From Paenibacillus tianjinensis (lineage in GTDB: Bacteria > Bacillota > Bacilli > Paenibacillales > Paenibacillaceae): a stretch of 64,000 bases of DNA. Positions within the stretch are counted from its first letter, which is position 1, and every line of letters begins with the position of its first letter. Position numbers and translations under genes: made by a program. The notes under the pieces were generated by a model, which ran no database searches, was not told where the DNA came from, and saw only the letters and a list, made by a program, of their open reading frames with translations. Positions 35,847 to 44,537 of this stretch are shown here, piece after piece. Where the stretch lies: positions 4,526,001-4,590,000 of the forward strand of contig NZ_CP070969.1 in assembly GCF_017086365.1 (NCBI RefSeq). The letters run 5' to 3'.

Positions 35847-36563
35847 ATGAGGAAATATATCCCTAACCAGCACGGCGCCTGGGCCATGCTCATCCTTCCC
35901 TTTCTGTTCGGTGTAGCAGCTTCTGGGAGGCAATGGATACATATTCCGCTGTTTGCCTGCTGGCTTCTGATTTATTTGTTCAGCTTTCCTTTGCTGCAGG
36001 GGGTCAAGAGCGGAAAATTCAAGCGTTATGAAAAGCCTTTGAAGGTATATGGAACTCTGCTGGTGCCATTAGTCATCTACCTGGTAATCACTGAACCGGT
36101 ACTGTTATGGTTTGTTCTGCCGCTCCTGCCTTTGTTCGCTGTGAATCTCTATTATGCCAAAAGCAAAAATGAACGCGCCTTACTCAATGACATCTCAGCC
36201 ATAGTGGCATTTTGCCTGATCATTTATCCGGTCTTCTACGTCGGTCAGGGTGAAAGCTGGCGGACAGCAACAGAGCTTTTCCTGCTGGCCGTACTGTATT
36301 TCGTCGGAACCGCCTTCTATGTCAAAACCGTCATTCGTGAACGCAACAATATCACCTTCTATTACGGATCTGTGGGTTATCATCTGCTGTTTGCAGCAGC
36401 CGGGCTATTCCTCTTCCCGTCATTGGTTGTCCCATTGCTAATTCTGCTGATACGGGCAGCCGTTGTACCCAAGACTGGGATCTCAGCCAAGCATACCGGA
36501 ATGATCGAAATCGGCTTTTCCCTCATGTTATATGTGTCTGTGCTTGTGTTGTACTTCAATTGA
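35847..36563 (+). CDS. ywiC: YwiC-like membrane protein
   Basis: A 238-residue protein with seven or eight membrane segments, starting RKYIPNQHGAWAMLILPFLFG. This QHGAWAM motif is the hallmark of the YwiC family. In Bacillus subtilis ywiC lies between fnr and the nar operon and is induced without oxygen, which fits the nitrate-respiration genes a few kilobases away here. Molecular function is unknown. AGGAGG precedes the ATG. The next gene starts 16 bp after its stop. Confidence 0.87.
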   Translation: MRKYIPNQHGAWAMLILPFLFGVAASGRQWIHIPLFACWLLIYLFSFPLLQGVKSGKFKRYEKPLKVYGTLLVPLVIYLVITEPVLLWFVLPLLPLFAVNLYYAKSKNERALLNDISAIVAFCLIIYPVFYVGQGESWRTATELFLLAVLYFVGTAFYVKTVIRERNNITFYYGSVGYHLLFAAAGLFLFPSLVVPLLILLIRAAVVPKTGISAKHTGMIEIGFSLMLYVSVLVLYFN

Positions 36564-36579
36564 TTTTGGAGGTTACGAA

Positions 36580-37329
36580 ATGGCAGAACCCTTTGAAAAG
36601 ACTCTCATCCAATTAGTTGAGTGCGAGCTGTCTCCGGAAGAATGGCAGGCCTGGTGGGAGGACAACGAGGCTCAATTGGAGCAGCACTTATCCCGGGGCA
36701 TTTTTCTCAAACTTAAGCCTATCAAGCATGGTTTTCGATGGGTACCCGTCCTTACCAGCCAAAAGGGAGCCATCGAATATCTTTCGGACAGAAACATTCC
36801 ATTTAGAAGTTCAGATCTGTACCAGCAACACTATGAAACCGAACTTGCCGCCTTCTGCCTAGCTCAAAAGGAGCAGGATAAAACTCAGCTTGAACAGCTC
36901 CGGAAAAAGATGCCGGAACTCTTCCGGAACTATCCGAAGTTTGCGGCTTCACTTAAAAATGTTTACAGCAGTTCGGATGTTATTGATGGCGGAGCAGCTG
37001 TATATAAAATTGAACAAGTGGAAGCATCCCTCGGTTGTCAACTGCCGGGCGATGTAAAAATGCATTTTGAAATCACTGAGAATATTTCCATTGAAGGCAT
37101 ACATTTAGAATTGGAAGCACTGCGAAGAATAAATATTCAAGAGAAGCCCTATATCGTTCTGGGTGAATTTTGGAAAGAAGCAGACGGGGATTTATTGCTC
37201 ATCAAGCCTGAACCAGCAGAGATCTGTACGGTCTACTATTACGCTCACGGGATTAACTCGGTAAAAAAGCTCTGCTCCGGGATCAAGCCGTTAATTGAAA
37301 ACAAGTTTTCTTATTATAACCGTCAATAA
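36580..37329 (+). CDS. Unrecognised 249-aa soluble protein
   Basis: A 249-residue acidic protein with no signal or membrane segment. The central segment is Lys/Glu-rich (AQKEQDKTQLEQLRKKMPEL). The C-terminal half has alternating strands (YIVLGEFWKEADGDLLLIKP). It loosely recalls SMI1/KNR4-type or immunity-like proteins, but I do not recognise it with confidence. The ATG at 36580 has TGGAGG upstream. It seems to be cotranscribed with ywiC and ends at a strong terminator. Confidence 0.6.
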   Translation: MAEPFEKTLIQLVECELSPEEWQAWWEDNEAQLEQHLSRGIFLKLKPIKHGFRWVPVLTSQKGAIEYLSDRNIPFRSSDLYQQHYETELAAFCLAQKEQDKTQLEQLRKKMPELFRNYPKFAASLKNVYSSSDVIDGGAAVYKIEQVEASLGCQLPGDVKMHFEITENISIEGIHLELEALRRINIQEKPYIVLGEFWKEADGDLLLIKPEPAEICTVYYYAHGINSVKKLCSGIKPLIENKFSYYNRQ

Positions 37330-37353
37330 ATCGTTAATCGCCTGCAATGAAAC

Positions 37354-37396
37354 AAGGAAGCTCTTCTACCGGTAACCCGGTTAGGGGAGCTTCCTT
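37354..37396. terminator. Bidirectional terminator between the 249-aa gene and als
   Basis: AAGGAAGCTC pairs with GAGCTTCCTT, with an inner ACCGG/CCGGT stem. It can serve the rightward gene and the leftward acetolactate synthase gene, which ends at 37412. Confidence 0.75.
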
Positions 37397-37411
37397 ATTC
37401 TTGCGTTAATT

Positions 37412-39022
37412 CTATTCTACGATCATATCCTGATTGCTGGCCCCCGGGGGGACGATAGGATATACATTTTTCTCCTCGGTAATATCAAACTCCATTACGA
37501 CAAGGCCGTCCGTGTGCAGCGCGAGCCCGATGATCTGCTCTGCTTCAGCAAGCGTATGGGCCCGGAACCCGTGAGCGCCAAAGGACTTGGCCAAGGCGAC
37601 AAAATCCGGCGAGCTGATCCGTACCGAGGAATACCGCCGGCCCAGGAACAGCTGCTGCCACTGTCTTACCATACCCAGATACCCGTTCTTAAATATTGCG
37701 ACCTTAACATTGAGCCCATGATCCACAGCCGTCATGATCTCCTGCATATTCATCTGGAAGCTGCCGTCACCCGTGATACAAATGATATGGCGGTCAGGAA
37801 AAGCAACGGCAGCGCCGATCGCAGCAGGCAAACCGTATCCCATGGTGCCAAGCCCCCCGGAGGTCAGAAAGGACCGGGCTTCCGAGAATTCATAATGCGT
37901 TGCGGTCCAAATCTGATGCTGGCCGACATCCGTAGCTATAATGGCATCGCCTGCTGTAGCCTTTTGAAGGCACCGGATAACTTCCTGGGGGGTCAGCTTA
38001 ACCTCCAGTTCCCGTCTTGATTTTGCAGAGCGGCGGGTCCAGGTTCCGATCTGCTGTTCCCAAGCGGAGTGATCCGCTGCTGTATGTACGTTTTCCAGGA
38101 GTCCTGCGAGCAGTTCAGCGCATGAGCCTGTGATCGCTAAGTCTATGGGGATGTTCTTGTTCAGTTCCGATGTATCCAGATCCACCTGGATTTTATAAGA
38201 TCCCGGAGAGAATGCTTTGCGGTTGCCGGTCACACGGTCACTGAAACGGACGCCGAGACAGAGCACAACATCAGCATTCTGCAGCGCACGGTTGGCAGCC
38301 ACTGTTCCATGCATTCCCACCATGCCTAGATGAAGATGATGTCCGGACGGGAGCGCCCCCAGCCCCATGAGTGTACTGGCAACGGGAAGGTTAAAGCGCC
38401 CGGAGAACTCTTTTAATAGCGCTGGTGTACCATCTGTCATACAGCCTCCGCCAATCAGAATAAGCGGCCGCTGCGCCAAGCTCAGCCGCTCTGCCGCCAC
38501 CTGAATATCCGCCGGATCAATGGCATGATCGGGCTGGTATCCCCGGATGAATGGCGGCGAACTCTGCATAGCAGTCTGGTTCTCCGCTGTGAACTCCGCA
38601 TTCATCACATTCTTCGGCAGATCGGCTATGTCCCTGACAATATAATTGTGCTTGGTAACCGGCATGGTCATCCCGTAAATATCTACTTCCTGAAAGCTGT
38701 CCAGGCCAATAAGGTCGGTGGATACCTGTCCAGTAAGAACGATTAGCGGAACAGAATCCATAAATGCTGTAGCGATTCCTGTGACAGCGTTGGTTGCTCC
38801 GGGACCGCTGGTGACCAGTGCCACACCCGGCCGTCCGGTTGCTCTTGCGTATCCGTCTGCAGCATGAACCGCAGCCTGCTCATGCCTGACCAGCACATGC
38901 TGGATCCTGTCACAATCATACAAGGCATCATACAAAGGCAATACGGCACCGCCGGGGTATCCGAATAGGATTTCAATATTCTTCCCGATCAGCATCTCTA
39001 TCAGCAGCTGTGCTCCGTTCAT
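37412..39022 (-). CDS. Acetolactate synthase large-subunit-like protein with apparent internal deletion
   Basis: A 536-residue thiamine-diphosphate enzyme. The catalytic Glu of RHEQAAVHAADGYARATG and the ThDP/Mg motif GDGSFQMNMQEI (through KNGYLGMVRQWQ) are present. It would join two pyruvates into acetolactate for branched-chain amino acids or acetoin. It lacks the conserved stretch that normally reads like AFHIA(S/T)TGRPGPVLIDxPK: the sequence jumps from DIADLPK to NVMNAEFTAE. The lost piece is about 23 residues, and both flanks would encode (D)LPK, which suggests an in-frame deletion between short direct repeats (38613-38624). Activity is doubtful. No small subunit gene adjoins it. Confidence 0.85.
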   Translation of the reverse strand: MNGAQLLIEMLIGKNIEILFGYPGGAVLPLYDALYDCDRIQHVLVRHEQAAVHAADGYARATGRPGVALVTSGPGATNAVTGIATAFMDSVPLIVLTGQVSTDLIGLDSFQEVDIYGMTMPVTKHNYIVRDIADLPKNVMNAEFTAENQTAMQSSPPFIRGYQPDHAIDPADIQVAAERLSLAQRPLILIGGGCMTDGTPALLKEFSGRFNLPVASTLMGLGALPSGHHLHLGMVGMHGTVAANRALQNADVVLCLGVRFSDRVTGNRKAFSPGSYKIQVDLDTSELNKNIPIDLAITGSCAELLAGLLENVHTAADHSAWEQQIGTWTRRSAKSRRELEVKLTPQEVIRCLQKATAGDAIIATDVGQHQIWTATHYEFSEARSFLTSGGLGTMGYGLPAAIGAAVAFPDRHIICITGDGSFQMNMQEIMTAVDHGLNVKVAIFKNGYLGMVRQWQQLFLGRRYSSVRISSPDFVALAKSFGAHGFRAHTLAEAEQIIGLALHTDGLVVMEFDITEEKNVYPIVPPGASNQDMIVE

Positions 39023-39118
39023 AGGTACAGTTCGTCTCCAGTCGTATAAAAAGTGTTTTCAGGTTACAAAATATGGGTATTACTTTATGATTACTACCTT
39101 AAGAGGAGAGTGAAAGTA

Positions 39119-39358
39119 ATGGCCAACGAATCCAATCAATCGTCAAAGCTAAGCCGGGAGGAACGTGAGCAAATCGGCCGCCGGACGGGTGCAGGCTTCG
39201 CCCGGGTGGAGCGCACGGAAGCCACCGAAGGTTCGACCAATATTCCAACCGGATCGATCGGCGCAGAGCTGACAGAAGATGAAATCCGCCGCCTGGTAGG
39301 CTCGGGCAATTTTGAATCGGCCAAAAATGATCGGCAATCCGGCTCGATCAACAGCTGA
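39119..39358 (+). CDS. Small hydrophilic protein of unknown function (79 aa)
   Basis: A 79-residue, charged, apparently disordered protein rich in Ser, Glu, Arg and Gly (SREEREQIGRRTGAGFARVE). GAGGAG lies upstream of the ATG at 39119; upstream in-frame codons lack such a site. It is divergent from the acetolactate synthase gene and converges on moaA with a 16-bp gap. I do not recognise a family. It might be a spore or stress protein, but nothing in the sequence proves that. Confidence 0.6.
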   Translation: MANESNQSSKLSREEREQIGRRTGAGFARVERTEATEGSTNIPTGSIGAELTEDEIRRLVGSGNFESAKNDRQSGSINS

Positions 39359-39374
39359 AGCAGCGTTCCGCCGC

Positions 39375-40391
39375 CTAACCTCCAATATAGGACATGCCGA
39401 TCTTGGTTCTGTTCTTCACGGTCTGTTCCGTCCGCTCATCGGAATAACGGTCACTCCGCTGCTCCCATACGTTTTGGATGGCTGCGAGCAAGCTTTGGTC
39501 ACTCGCCCCGCTGCGGATCATCGCCTTGAGATCTGAGCCGCCGGAAGCGAACAGACAGGTAAACAGTTTGCCGTCAGAAGACAGCCGGGCCCGCGTACAG
39601 GAGGAGCAGAACGATTCAGATACGGACGTAATAAAGCCAACCTCCGTGCTGCTTCCCTTGTACCGGTACCTTTTGGCCACCTCACCGAAGTAATTATGGT
39701 CCTGCGCTTCCAGCTCAAAGCTGCTGTGGAGGCGCTCCAGTATTTCCCGCTTGGTGACGACTTTATCATAGCTCCAGCCGTTGTCGTTGCCGGCGTCCAT
39801 AAATTCAATGAAGCGCAGCGTGATGTTCTTTTCTTTGAAGTAAGAGGCCATCGGCACAATCTCCGATTCGTTCACACCCCTCTGCACTACCATGTTCACT
39901 TTCACCTCAAAACCGGCTTGAACGGCATGATCAATATGCTGCAAAATCGTATCAGGCTTATATCCCCGTCCGTTCATTCTGCCGAACAGTTCAGGCTCCA
40001 GCGCGTCCAGACTGACATTAAGCCTGCGGAGTCCTGCCTCATACAGCGGCACAGCGTACCTTTCAAGCAATACCCCATTCGTTGTCAGTCCGATATCCTC
40101 CACTCCGCAGATCGAACGAATTCCCGCTACAAGTGCGGGAAGGTTCTGCCGCATCAGCGGCTCTCCTCCGGTCAGGCGGATTTTGCTTACGCCAAGGGAG
40201 ACAAACAGCCCCGTCAGGCGCTGGATTTCTTCGAAAGTAAGCTGCTGACTTGCCGGAAGGAAGGCGAAATCATCACCGAACACTTCCTTTGGCATGCAAT
40301 AAGAACAGCGGAAATTACACCGGTCAGTTACTGAAATCCGCAAATCGTGAATTGGCCGCAGCAGCTGGTCTTGTAGCGGATGAGTACTCAT
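39375..40391 (-). CDS. moaA: GTP 3',8-cyclase MoaA (molybdenum cofactor synthesis)
   Basis: A 338-residue radical SAM enzyme. Cys25, Cys29 and Cys32 (CNFRCSYC) bind the SAM cluster. A C-terminal second [4Fe-4S] site is visible as CSSC...TC (SFCSSCTRARLSSDGKLFTC), and the chain ends with a conserved GG (SYIGG). It turns GTP into the 3',8-cyclo intermediate of molybdopterin. It lies 40 bp after narK and probably shares its transcript, so cofactor synthesis rises with nitrate respiration. The other mo- genes are not in the window. Confidence 0.93.
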   Translation of the reverse strand: MSTHPLQDQLLRPIHDLRISVTDRCNFRCSYCMPKEVFGDDFAFLPASQQLTFEEIQRLTGLFVSLGVSKIRLTGGEPLMRQNLPALVAGIRSICGVEDIGLTTNGVLLERYAVPLYEAGLRRLNVSLDALEPELFGRMNGRGYKPDTILQHIDHAVQAGFEVKVNMVVQRGVNESEIVPMASYFKEKNITLRFIEFMDAGNDNGWSYDKVVTKREILERLHSSFELEAQDHNYFGEVAKRYRYKGSSTEVGFITSVSESFCSSCTRARLSSDGKLFTCLFASGGSDLKAMIRSGASDQSLLAAIQNVWEQRSDRYSDERTEQTVKNRTKIGMSYIGG

Positions 40392-40431
40392 CTGTCTGTC
40401 TCCTTTCCGGTAAGCTTACCGGTTCATCCGG

Positions 40432-41922
40432 TTATTTCTGCGTAATATCGCTGAAGGTACCCACATACCGGACATCTTCGCCGGTCTCATCCTTCACAGC
40501 GCTGATATTCAGCCACTGCAAATACTCTTCGCCGTTCTTGCGCTTGTTCCAGATTTCTCCCTGCCACATGCCCTTTTCCCTGATCTCCCTCCACATGCCG
40601 AGGTAGAAATCCTTGGATTGGCGGCCTGACTTCAGAATGCTGGGCTGTCTGCCGAGCACTTCCTCTTCGGTGTAGCCTGTGAGCTTCGTAAATGCCGGAT
40701 TCACTGACTTAATCAGGCCCGAGATATCCGTTACAAGAATACCCTGCCCGGTGGAGTTGAACACTTCAGCGGTAAGCGCAAGCCGGTCCTGAAAATAGAG
40801 CCACACTACCAGCACCAGACTGGCCAGCGCCACCTGTGAGAGCAGCATGAATCCTATCGAATATTGCCCGGTCGCCGAATAAATCACCGACAGCATAATC
40901 GGAGGGAAAAATCCGCCCAGACCGCCCATCATCGACACGATCCCGTTGGCAATCCCCGCCTGCTTATTGAAGTACAGGGGGACTAATTTGAAAATAACCC
41001 CGTTACCGATTCCCGCACTTACGGCAATCGCAAGGCATCCCGCGGTATACAGGCCCATATCCGGCATAAAGGCCAGGATGATTGCTGCTACCGTATAGAT
41101 ACTGAAGGTGCCGATCAGCAGGAACAGCGGCTGAAATTTATCACCGAGCCAGCCGCCTATGGGCCGGAAGAACGTTGCCACAGCAATGAAGCCGGCGGTT
41201 CGCATGCCTGCATCCACCTTTTCCAGACCGAAATTCGAGACCAGAAAGTTCGGCAGATAAATGGTAAAGGCAACGAAGGAGCCGAATGTTATGAAATAGA
41301 AAAGCGAGAACAGCCAGAGCTTTTCATTCCTGGATACACCCTTGATCTGTTCGATAATCGGTGTTTTGAGCTTGGGCTCATGACGGTCGCCGAAGAAGAA
41401 ATTCAATGCGATAAACACCAGTAACAGAATCAGATATAGCTTAATCGCAGACGCCCAGCCAATCTGCGCAGCCACCATCGGAGCCGAGAAGGTAGTGACC
41501 GCCGTTCCGATATTCCCGATTCCATAGATCCCGTTGACCAGACCATGCTTCTCTTTGGGGAAATACTTGGGCAGGGAGGTCACGCCTACAGAAAATACGG
41601 CTCCGCCGATGCCAAGGAACACTCCGCCGATCATTAAATGGGTTACCGAAGAAGCTTCACTGATAAAATAGACCGGAAATAAAAGCAGAATAAAGCTGGA
41701 CATAAAGATAATGCGGGCACCCAGAATGTTGGCATAATACCCAAGAGGAATTCTTAGTATAGAACCGAGTACAACCGGAATGGCCGTAACCATCGCCAAT
41801 TTTCCCTGCGGGATGCTGATATCCTCCGAAATAAAGGGCATCAGGGAAGAGATGATCACCCACACCATGAATCCGGTAATCAAGTTTAATGTTTGTAGCG
41901 GCAACTGCAATTTTTTTATCAT
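40432..41922 (-). CDS. narK: NarK nitrate/nitrite transporter with a C-terminal PAS domain
   Basis: A 496-residue protein. Residues 1-375 are a 12-segment NarK-type MFS transporter with both nitrate signatures (GIYGIGNIGTAVTTF; GIGNGVIFKLVP with MMGGLGGFFPP). Residues about 380-496 form a complete PAS/PAC sensor domain (FNSTGQGILVTDISGLIKSV, GYTEEEVLGRQPSIL, NGEEYLQWLNISAVKDE). No kinase or cyclase follows, so the PAS is a stand-alone cytoplasmic tail. It might gauge redox, ligand or partner state and adjust transport; this is inference. The ATG at 41922 follows AAGGTGGGG. Paired NreC-type boxes lie upstream, and moaA follows. Confidence 0.9.
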   Translation of the reverse strand: MIKKLQLPLQTLNLITGFMVWVIISSLMPFISEDISIPQGKLAMVTAIPVVLGSILRIPLGYYANILGARIIFMSSFILLLFPVYFISEASSVTHLMIGGVFLGIGGAVFSVGVTSLPKYFPKEKHGLVNGIYGIGNIGTAVTTFSAPMVAAQIGWASAIKLYLILLLVFIALNFFFGDRHEPKLKTPIIEQIKGVSRNEKLWLFSLFYFITFGSFVAFTIYLPNFLVSNFGLEKVDAGMRTAGFIAVATFFRPIGGWLGDKFQPLFLLIGTFSIYTVAAIILAFMPDMGLYTAGCLAIAVSAGIGNGVIFKLVPLYFNKQAGIANGIVSMMGGLGGFFPPIMLSVIYSATGQYSIGFMLLSQVALASLVLVVWLYFQDRLALTAEVFNSTGQGILVTDISGLIKSVNPAFTKLTGYTEEEVLGRQPSILKSGRQSKDFYLGMWREIREKGMWQGEIWNKRKNGEEYLQWLNISAVKDETGEDVRYVGTFSDITQK

Positions 41923-41980
41923 TCGCCCCACCTTTTCGCCATGTATTCTCTGATCGTCTGTACAAATACTTCCTGTATTC

Positions 41981-41986
41981 ATTGTA
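41981..41986 (-). promoter_or_regulatory. -10 hexamer of narK
   Basis: TACAAT on the minus strand predicts a start near 41975, 53 bp before the narK ATG. The NreC-like box at 42010-42023 is centred about 41.5 bp upstream, where a -35 would be; no good -35 is present, as expected for an activated promoter. Confidence 0.65.
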
Positions 41987-42009
41987 TCTGCCCATCCCCG
42001 GCTCAGATA

Positions 42010-42045
42010 TAGGGGAGTCCCCTTTCCCTGACAGGGGAAACCCTG
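42010..42045 (-). promoter_or_regulatory. Paired NreC-like boxes upstream of narK
   Basis: TAGGG-GAGT-CCCCT (42010-42023) and CAGGG-GAAA-CCCTG (42032-42045) each match the staphylococcal NreC consensus TAGGGN4CCCTA at eight of ten positions. Their centres are 22 bp apart, two helical turns, so two dimers could sit on the same face of the DNA. Confidence 0.7.
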
Positions 42046-42054
42046 AAAATAAGA

Positions 42055-42096
42055 AGAAACGGCATAGCCGCCCTTTTTGGGGCGGTATCCGTTTCT
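42055..42096 (-). terminator. Terminator between the hemerythrin gene and the narK promoter
   Basis: On the minus strand AGAAACGG pairs with CCGTTTCT, with an inner CCGCCC/GGGCGG stem, followed by TCTTATTTT. It insulates narK from the upstream nre-hemerythrin transcript. Between here and 42227 lies only a further small stem at 42157-42171 (CCCCAC/GTGGGG); no gene was seen. Confidence 0.75.
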
Positions 42097-42226
42097 GCGA
42101 GAAATAGAAGGATAATTTATAACATGAAGGTGATAAATTTTTATATTTTAAAATAACCCCACAAAGTGGGGCTTAGCTTCGGAGCTTAATCAGGTACTTT
42201 GCGGGGACCCCGGAAACTTCAATGCT

Positions 42227-42256
42227 AAAACAAGCCGCTCCTTTTAGGAGCAGCCC
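42227..42256 (-). terminator. Terminator after the nre-linked hemerythrin gene
   Basis: On the minus strand GCTGCTCC pairs with GGAGCGGC around TAAAA, followed by TTGTTTT, a few bases after the hemerythrin stop codon. Confidence 0.7.
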
Positions 42257-42263
42257 GTTCATT

Positions 42264-42791
42264 TCATGTAATAAGCGTGTTCAGCTTCTGGCATAACCGC
42301 TCTTTGTCCTTCGCACTCAGCTGATGTTCGGCCATCGGAAAAATGACCGTTTCTTCTTTTACAAAGTGTACCGTCAGTACCTCAAAAGCCTCCCCTGCAT
42401 CTCTGACAGCAGCACGGATATCTTCCAGAGACAGCAGGTCTGGCCCGCCTTCTGTGTGATGCAGGAAATGCCCGATATACCCGTCAATTTCGCGGTGTTC
42501 CTCCTGAATTCCAACCAGCGGTCCTTGTTCAAACCCGATATAAGTGCCCAGCAGCGGGAAAAAATGCGTCTCTTCCTTCATAGTATGCTTCTTCAGCGGA
42601 CCGGTAAACTCCAGGATCGCCTGCCGCAGCTCTTGAAGCCGTATCCTGACCTCATCCAGACGGATATGTTCCTGTTCAAACCAAAGTACGATGGCATGCC
42701 ATTCTTCCATTAAAAAAGATAAATAGCGGTGCTCATTCTCAAGAATGCGCATGGCGGGCGTTGTGAACTGCAACTCTGTATATTCCGGCAT
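42264..42791 (-). CDS. Hemerythrin-like domain protein in the nar-nre operon
   Basis: A 175-residue helical protein with the His/Glu spacing of a hemerythrin di-iron site: NEHRYLSFLMEEWH, KKHTMKEETHFFPLL, QEEHREIDGYIGHF and VHFVKEETVIFPMAEHQL. Such proteins bind O2 or NO or repair iron-sulfur clusters. It is the last gene of the narGHJI-nreABC run, 23 bp after nreC, so a role in protecting or sensing during nitrate respiration is likely. It differs from the second hemerythrin at 51808-52227. Confidence 0.85.
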   Translation of the reverse strand: MPEYTELQFTTPAMRILENEHRYLSFLMEEWHAIVLWFEQEHIRLDEVRIRLQELRQAILEFTGPLKKHTMKEETHFFPLLGTYIGFEQGPLVGIQEEHREIDGYIGHFLHHTEGGPDLLSLEDIRAAVRDAGEAFEVLTVHFVKEETVIFPMAEHQLSAKDKERLCQKLNTLIT

Positions 42792-42814
42792 GCAGCGGTA
42801 CCTCCATTCGCCGG

Positions 42815-43462
42815 TTAGAAATCCAGCATTTTTTTCTTCAAAGCATATTCGACCAGCTCAGGCCGGCTTTTAAGATTCAATTTCTCCATAATTTTCGCTT
42901 TGTGGGCTTCTACCGTTTTCACAGAAATGAATAGCCTTTCTGCTATTTCTTTATTTCCGTAACCTTTGGCAATAAGCGGCAAAATCTCCAGCTCCCGCTT
43001 AGACAACAGCTCAAACAGGTCTTCTGTCCCGGCGGTTTTCTCCTGCTTGATGAACTCACGGACAAGAGAGGTGGCCATCTTGGGATGGATATAGGTACCC
43101 CCTTCATAGATGGTCCGGATGGCCAGCAGAAGTTCCTCGTCCGGCGCACTTTTGAGCACATAACCGGAGGCTCCGTTCTTCAATACATGAAAGAGGTATT
43201 CATCATCATCATGCATCGTCAGGATCAGGATTTTGGTATCGGGGTAATCCTCTTTAATCTTGCCAGTCGCAACCAGCCCGCTTTCTCCCGGGGGCATGCT
43301 TAGATCCATAATAAGAATATTCGGACGGAATTTGGCGACCAGTGCATAAGCTTCCCTGCCGTCTGCCGCCGCTCCGATCACTTCAATGTCATCCTGAAAA
43401 TTGAGAATCATGGAGAACCCGCTGCGTACGATCGCATGGTCGTCTGCGATGACAATCTTCAT
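42815..43462 (-). CDS. nreC: NreC-type response regulator (NarL/FixJ family)
   Basis: A 215-residue response regulator. The receiver domain has the acidic pair Asp7-Asp8 and phosphoacceptor Asp53 ([10 protein letters not shown]). The C-terminal LuxR-type helix-turn-helix reads [39 protein letters not shown]. It is encoded just after the NreB-like kinase and would activate nar genes through TAGGGN4CCCTA-like boxes. The start at 43462 (MKIVIADDH) is preferred to an upstream ATG at 43489 because of the AAAGGAA site. Confidence 0.9.
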   Translation of the reverse strand: MKIVIADDHAIVRSGFSMILNFQDDIEVIGAAADGREAYALVAKFRPNILIMDLSMPPGESGLVATGKIKEDYPDTKILILTMHDDDEYLFHVLKNGASGYVLKSAPDEELLLAIRTIYEGGTYIHPKMATSLVREFIKQEKTAGTEDLFELLSKRELEILPLIAKGYGNKEIAERLFISVKTVEAHKAKIMEKLNLKSRPELVEYALKKKMLDF

Positions 43463-43469
43463 CAGAAGC

Positions 43470-44537
43470 TCATTCCTTTCCTCGGGCAAATCCTACTGGA
43501 ACCTGCAAAAGAATTCTCGTTCCCCTGCCTATCCCTGAATCTACATTGAAGGTGCCGCCCACCAGCTCCGCCCGTTCCTGCATGCCAAAGAGGCCAAGTC
43601 CGGTACCACTGGGCTCGTCACCCTGATTGAAGCCAATCCCCTCATCCTCAATCAGAAGGCGCAGCACACCGTCCTTTTCGGTAAGGGATACTTTGACTGT
43701 ATCTACCTGGGCATACTTCAGAGCGTTCAAGACAGCCTCCTGGCACACACGGTACACAACGGTTTCGATCTCACTCTCATACCGTCTGTCCGCTAGCCGG
43801 GACTCATATTCAATGACAAGCCCATAGCTTTGCTCCATCCGCTTGAAGTGTGAACGGAATGCAGCCTCCAGTCCGAAGTCATCCAGTGCAGCCGGCCTGA
43901 GCTCCACCGAGAGGTTGCGGATATCCTGCAGAAGCCTTGTCATGGAAACTTCAGTCTGCTTCACTTTCTTCAGCAGCTGCTCATCGGCTGTCATATATTT
44001 CAGTACCCGCAGATCAATCACGGCGCTCATCAGCTCTTGGGCTACACTGTCATGGAGCTCACGGGAAATCCGCTTGCGTTCATTCTCCTGCGCCTCAATG
44101 ATATGCTTCATCATTTTGTTCTGATAGAACTTCTCTTGGGTCTTGAACTGTCTGGTTAAATCCCTAAGCATAAACACTCTAATATCATTCTCGTAGTCTA
44201 TCGTATGAAAGGTCGCGGCATAAGGAACGATCCCCTTATCCTTCGTCTCCAGATAGACTTGATAGGAAGTGAACTCCTCGGAGTCCGGGGTATTCAAATA
44301 ACAATCCAGACAAGTGCGAAGCTCCGTCTCACTGGTGTATCCCCGGCAGGTGCCGCAAAGCGCCTTCGGATTTCCCTGATACAGCTGCTTCAGAATATCC
44401 TTGTCTATAATATTCTCAGCAGCGGGATTCATCGCCAGCGCTTTCCCTTCCCGGTCAAAAAAGAACATCGCTTCCGTGCTGTTCTCGAACAGCTTCGTCA
44501 TGAGCAGGCTCGGCAGATCCTTTCCGGGTGTGATCAA
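43470..44537 (-). CDS. nreB: NreB-type oxygen-sensing histidine kinase
   Basis: A 355-residue soluble kinase. An N-terminal PAS-like domain holds Cys61, Cys64, Cys76 and Cys79 in the spacing C-X2-C-X11-C-X2-C, identical to the oxygen-labile [4Fe-4S] site of Staphylococcus NreB. A HisKA_3 domain follows with His162 ([14 protein letters not shown]), then an HATPase ([26 protein letters not shown]). Under low oxygen the cluster should be intact and the kinase active toward NreC. The TTG at 44537 overlaps the nreA stop (TTGA), so translation is coupled. Confidence 0.92.
   Translation of the reverse strand: MITPGKDLPSLLMTKLFENSTEAMFFFDREGKALAMNPAAENIIDKDILKQLYQGNPKALCGTCRGYTSETELRTCLDCYLNTPDSEEFTSYQVYLETKDKGIVPYAATFHTIDYENDIRVFMLRDLTRQFKTQEKFYQNKMMKHIIEAQENERKRISRELHDSVAQELMSAVIDLRVLKYMTADEQLLKKVKQTEVSMTRLLQDIRNLSVELRPAALDDFGLEAAFRSHFKRMEQSYGLVIEYESRLADRRYESEIETVVYRVCQEAVLNALKYAQVDTVKVSLTEKDGVLRLLIEDEGIGFNQGDEPSGTGLGLFGMQERAELVGGTFNVDSGIGRGTRILLQVPVGFARGKE

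Noticed and set aside
42097..42226. A riboswitch or small RNA between the hemerythrin gene and narK
   Set aside because: Several small stems are present but no recognisable riboswitch core, and no promoter could be placed; the terminators explain the structure well enough.
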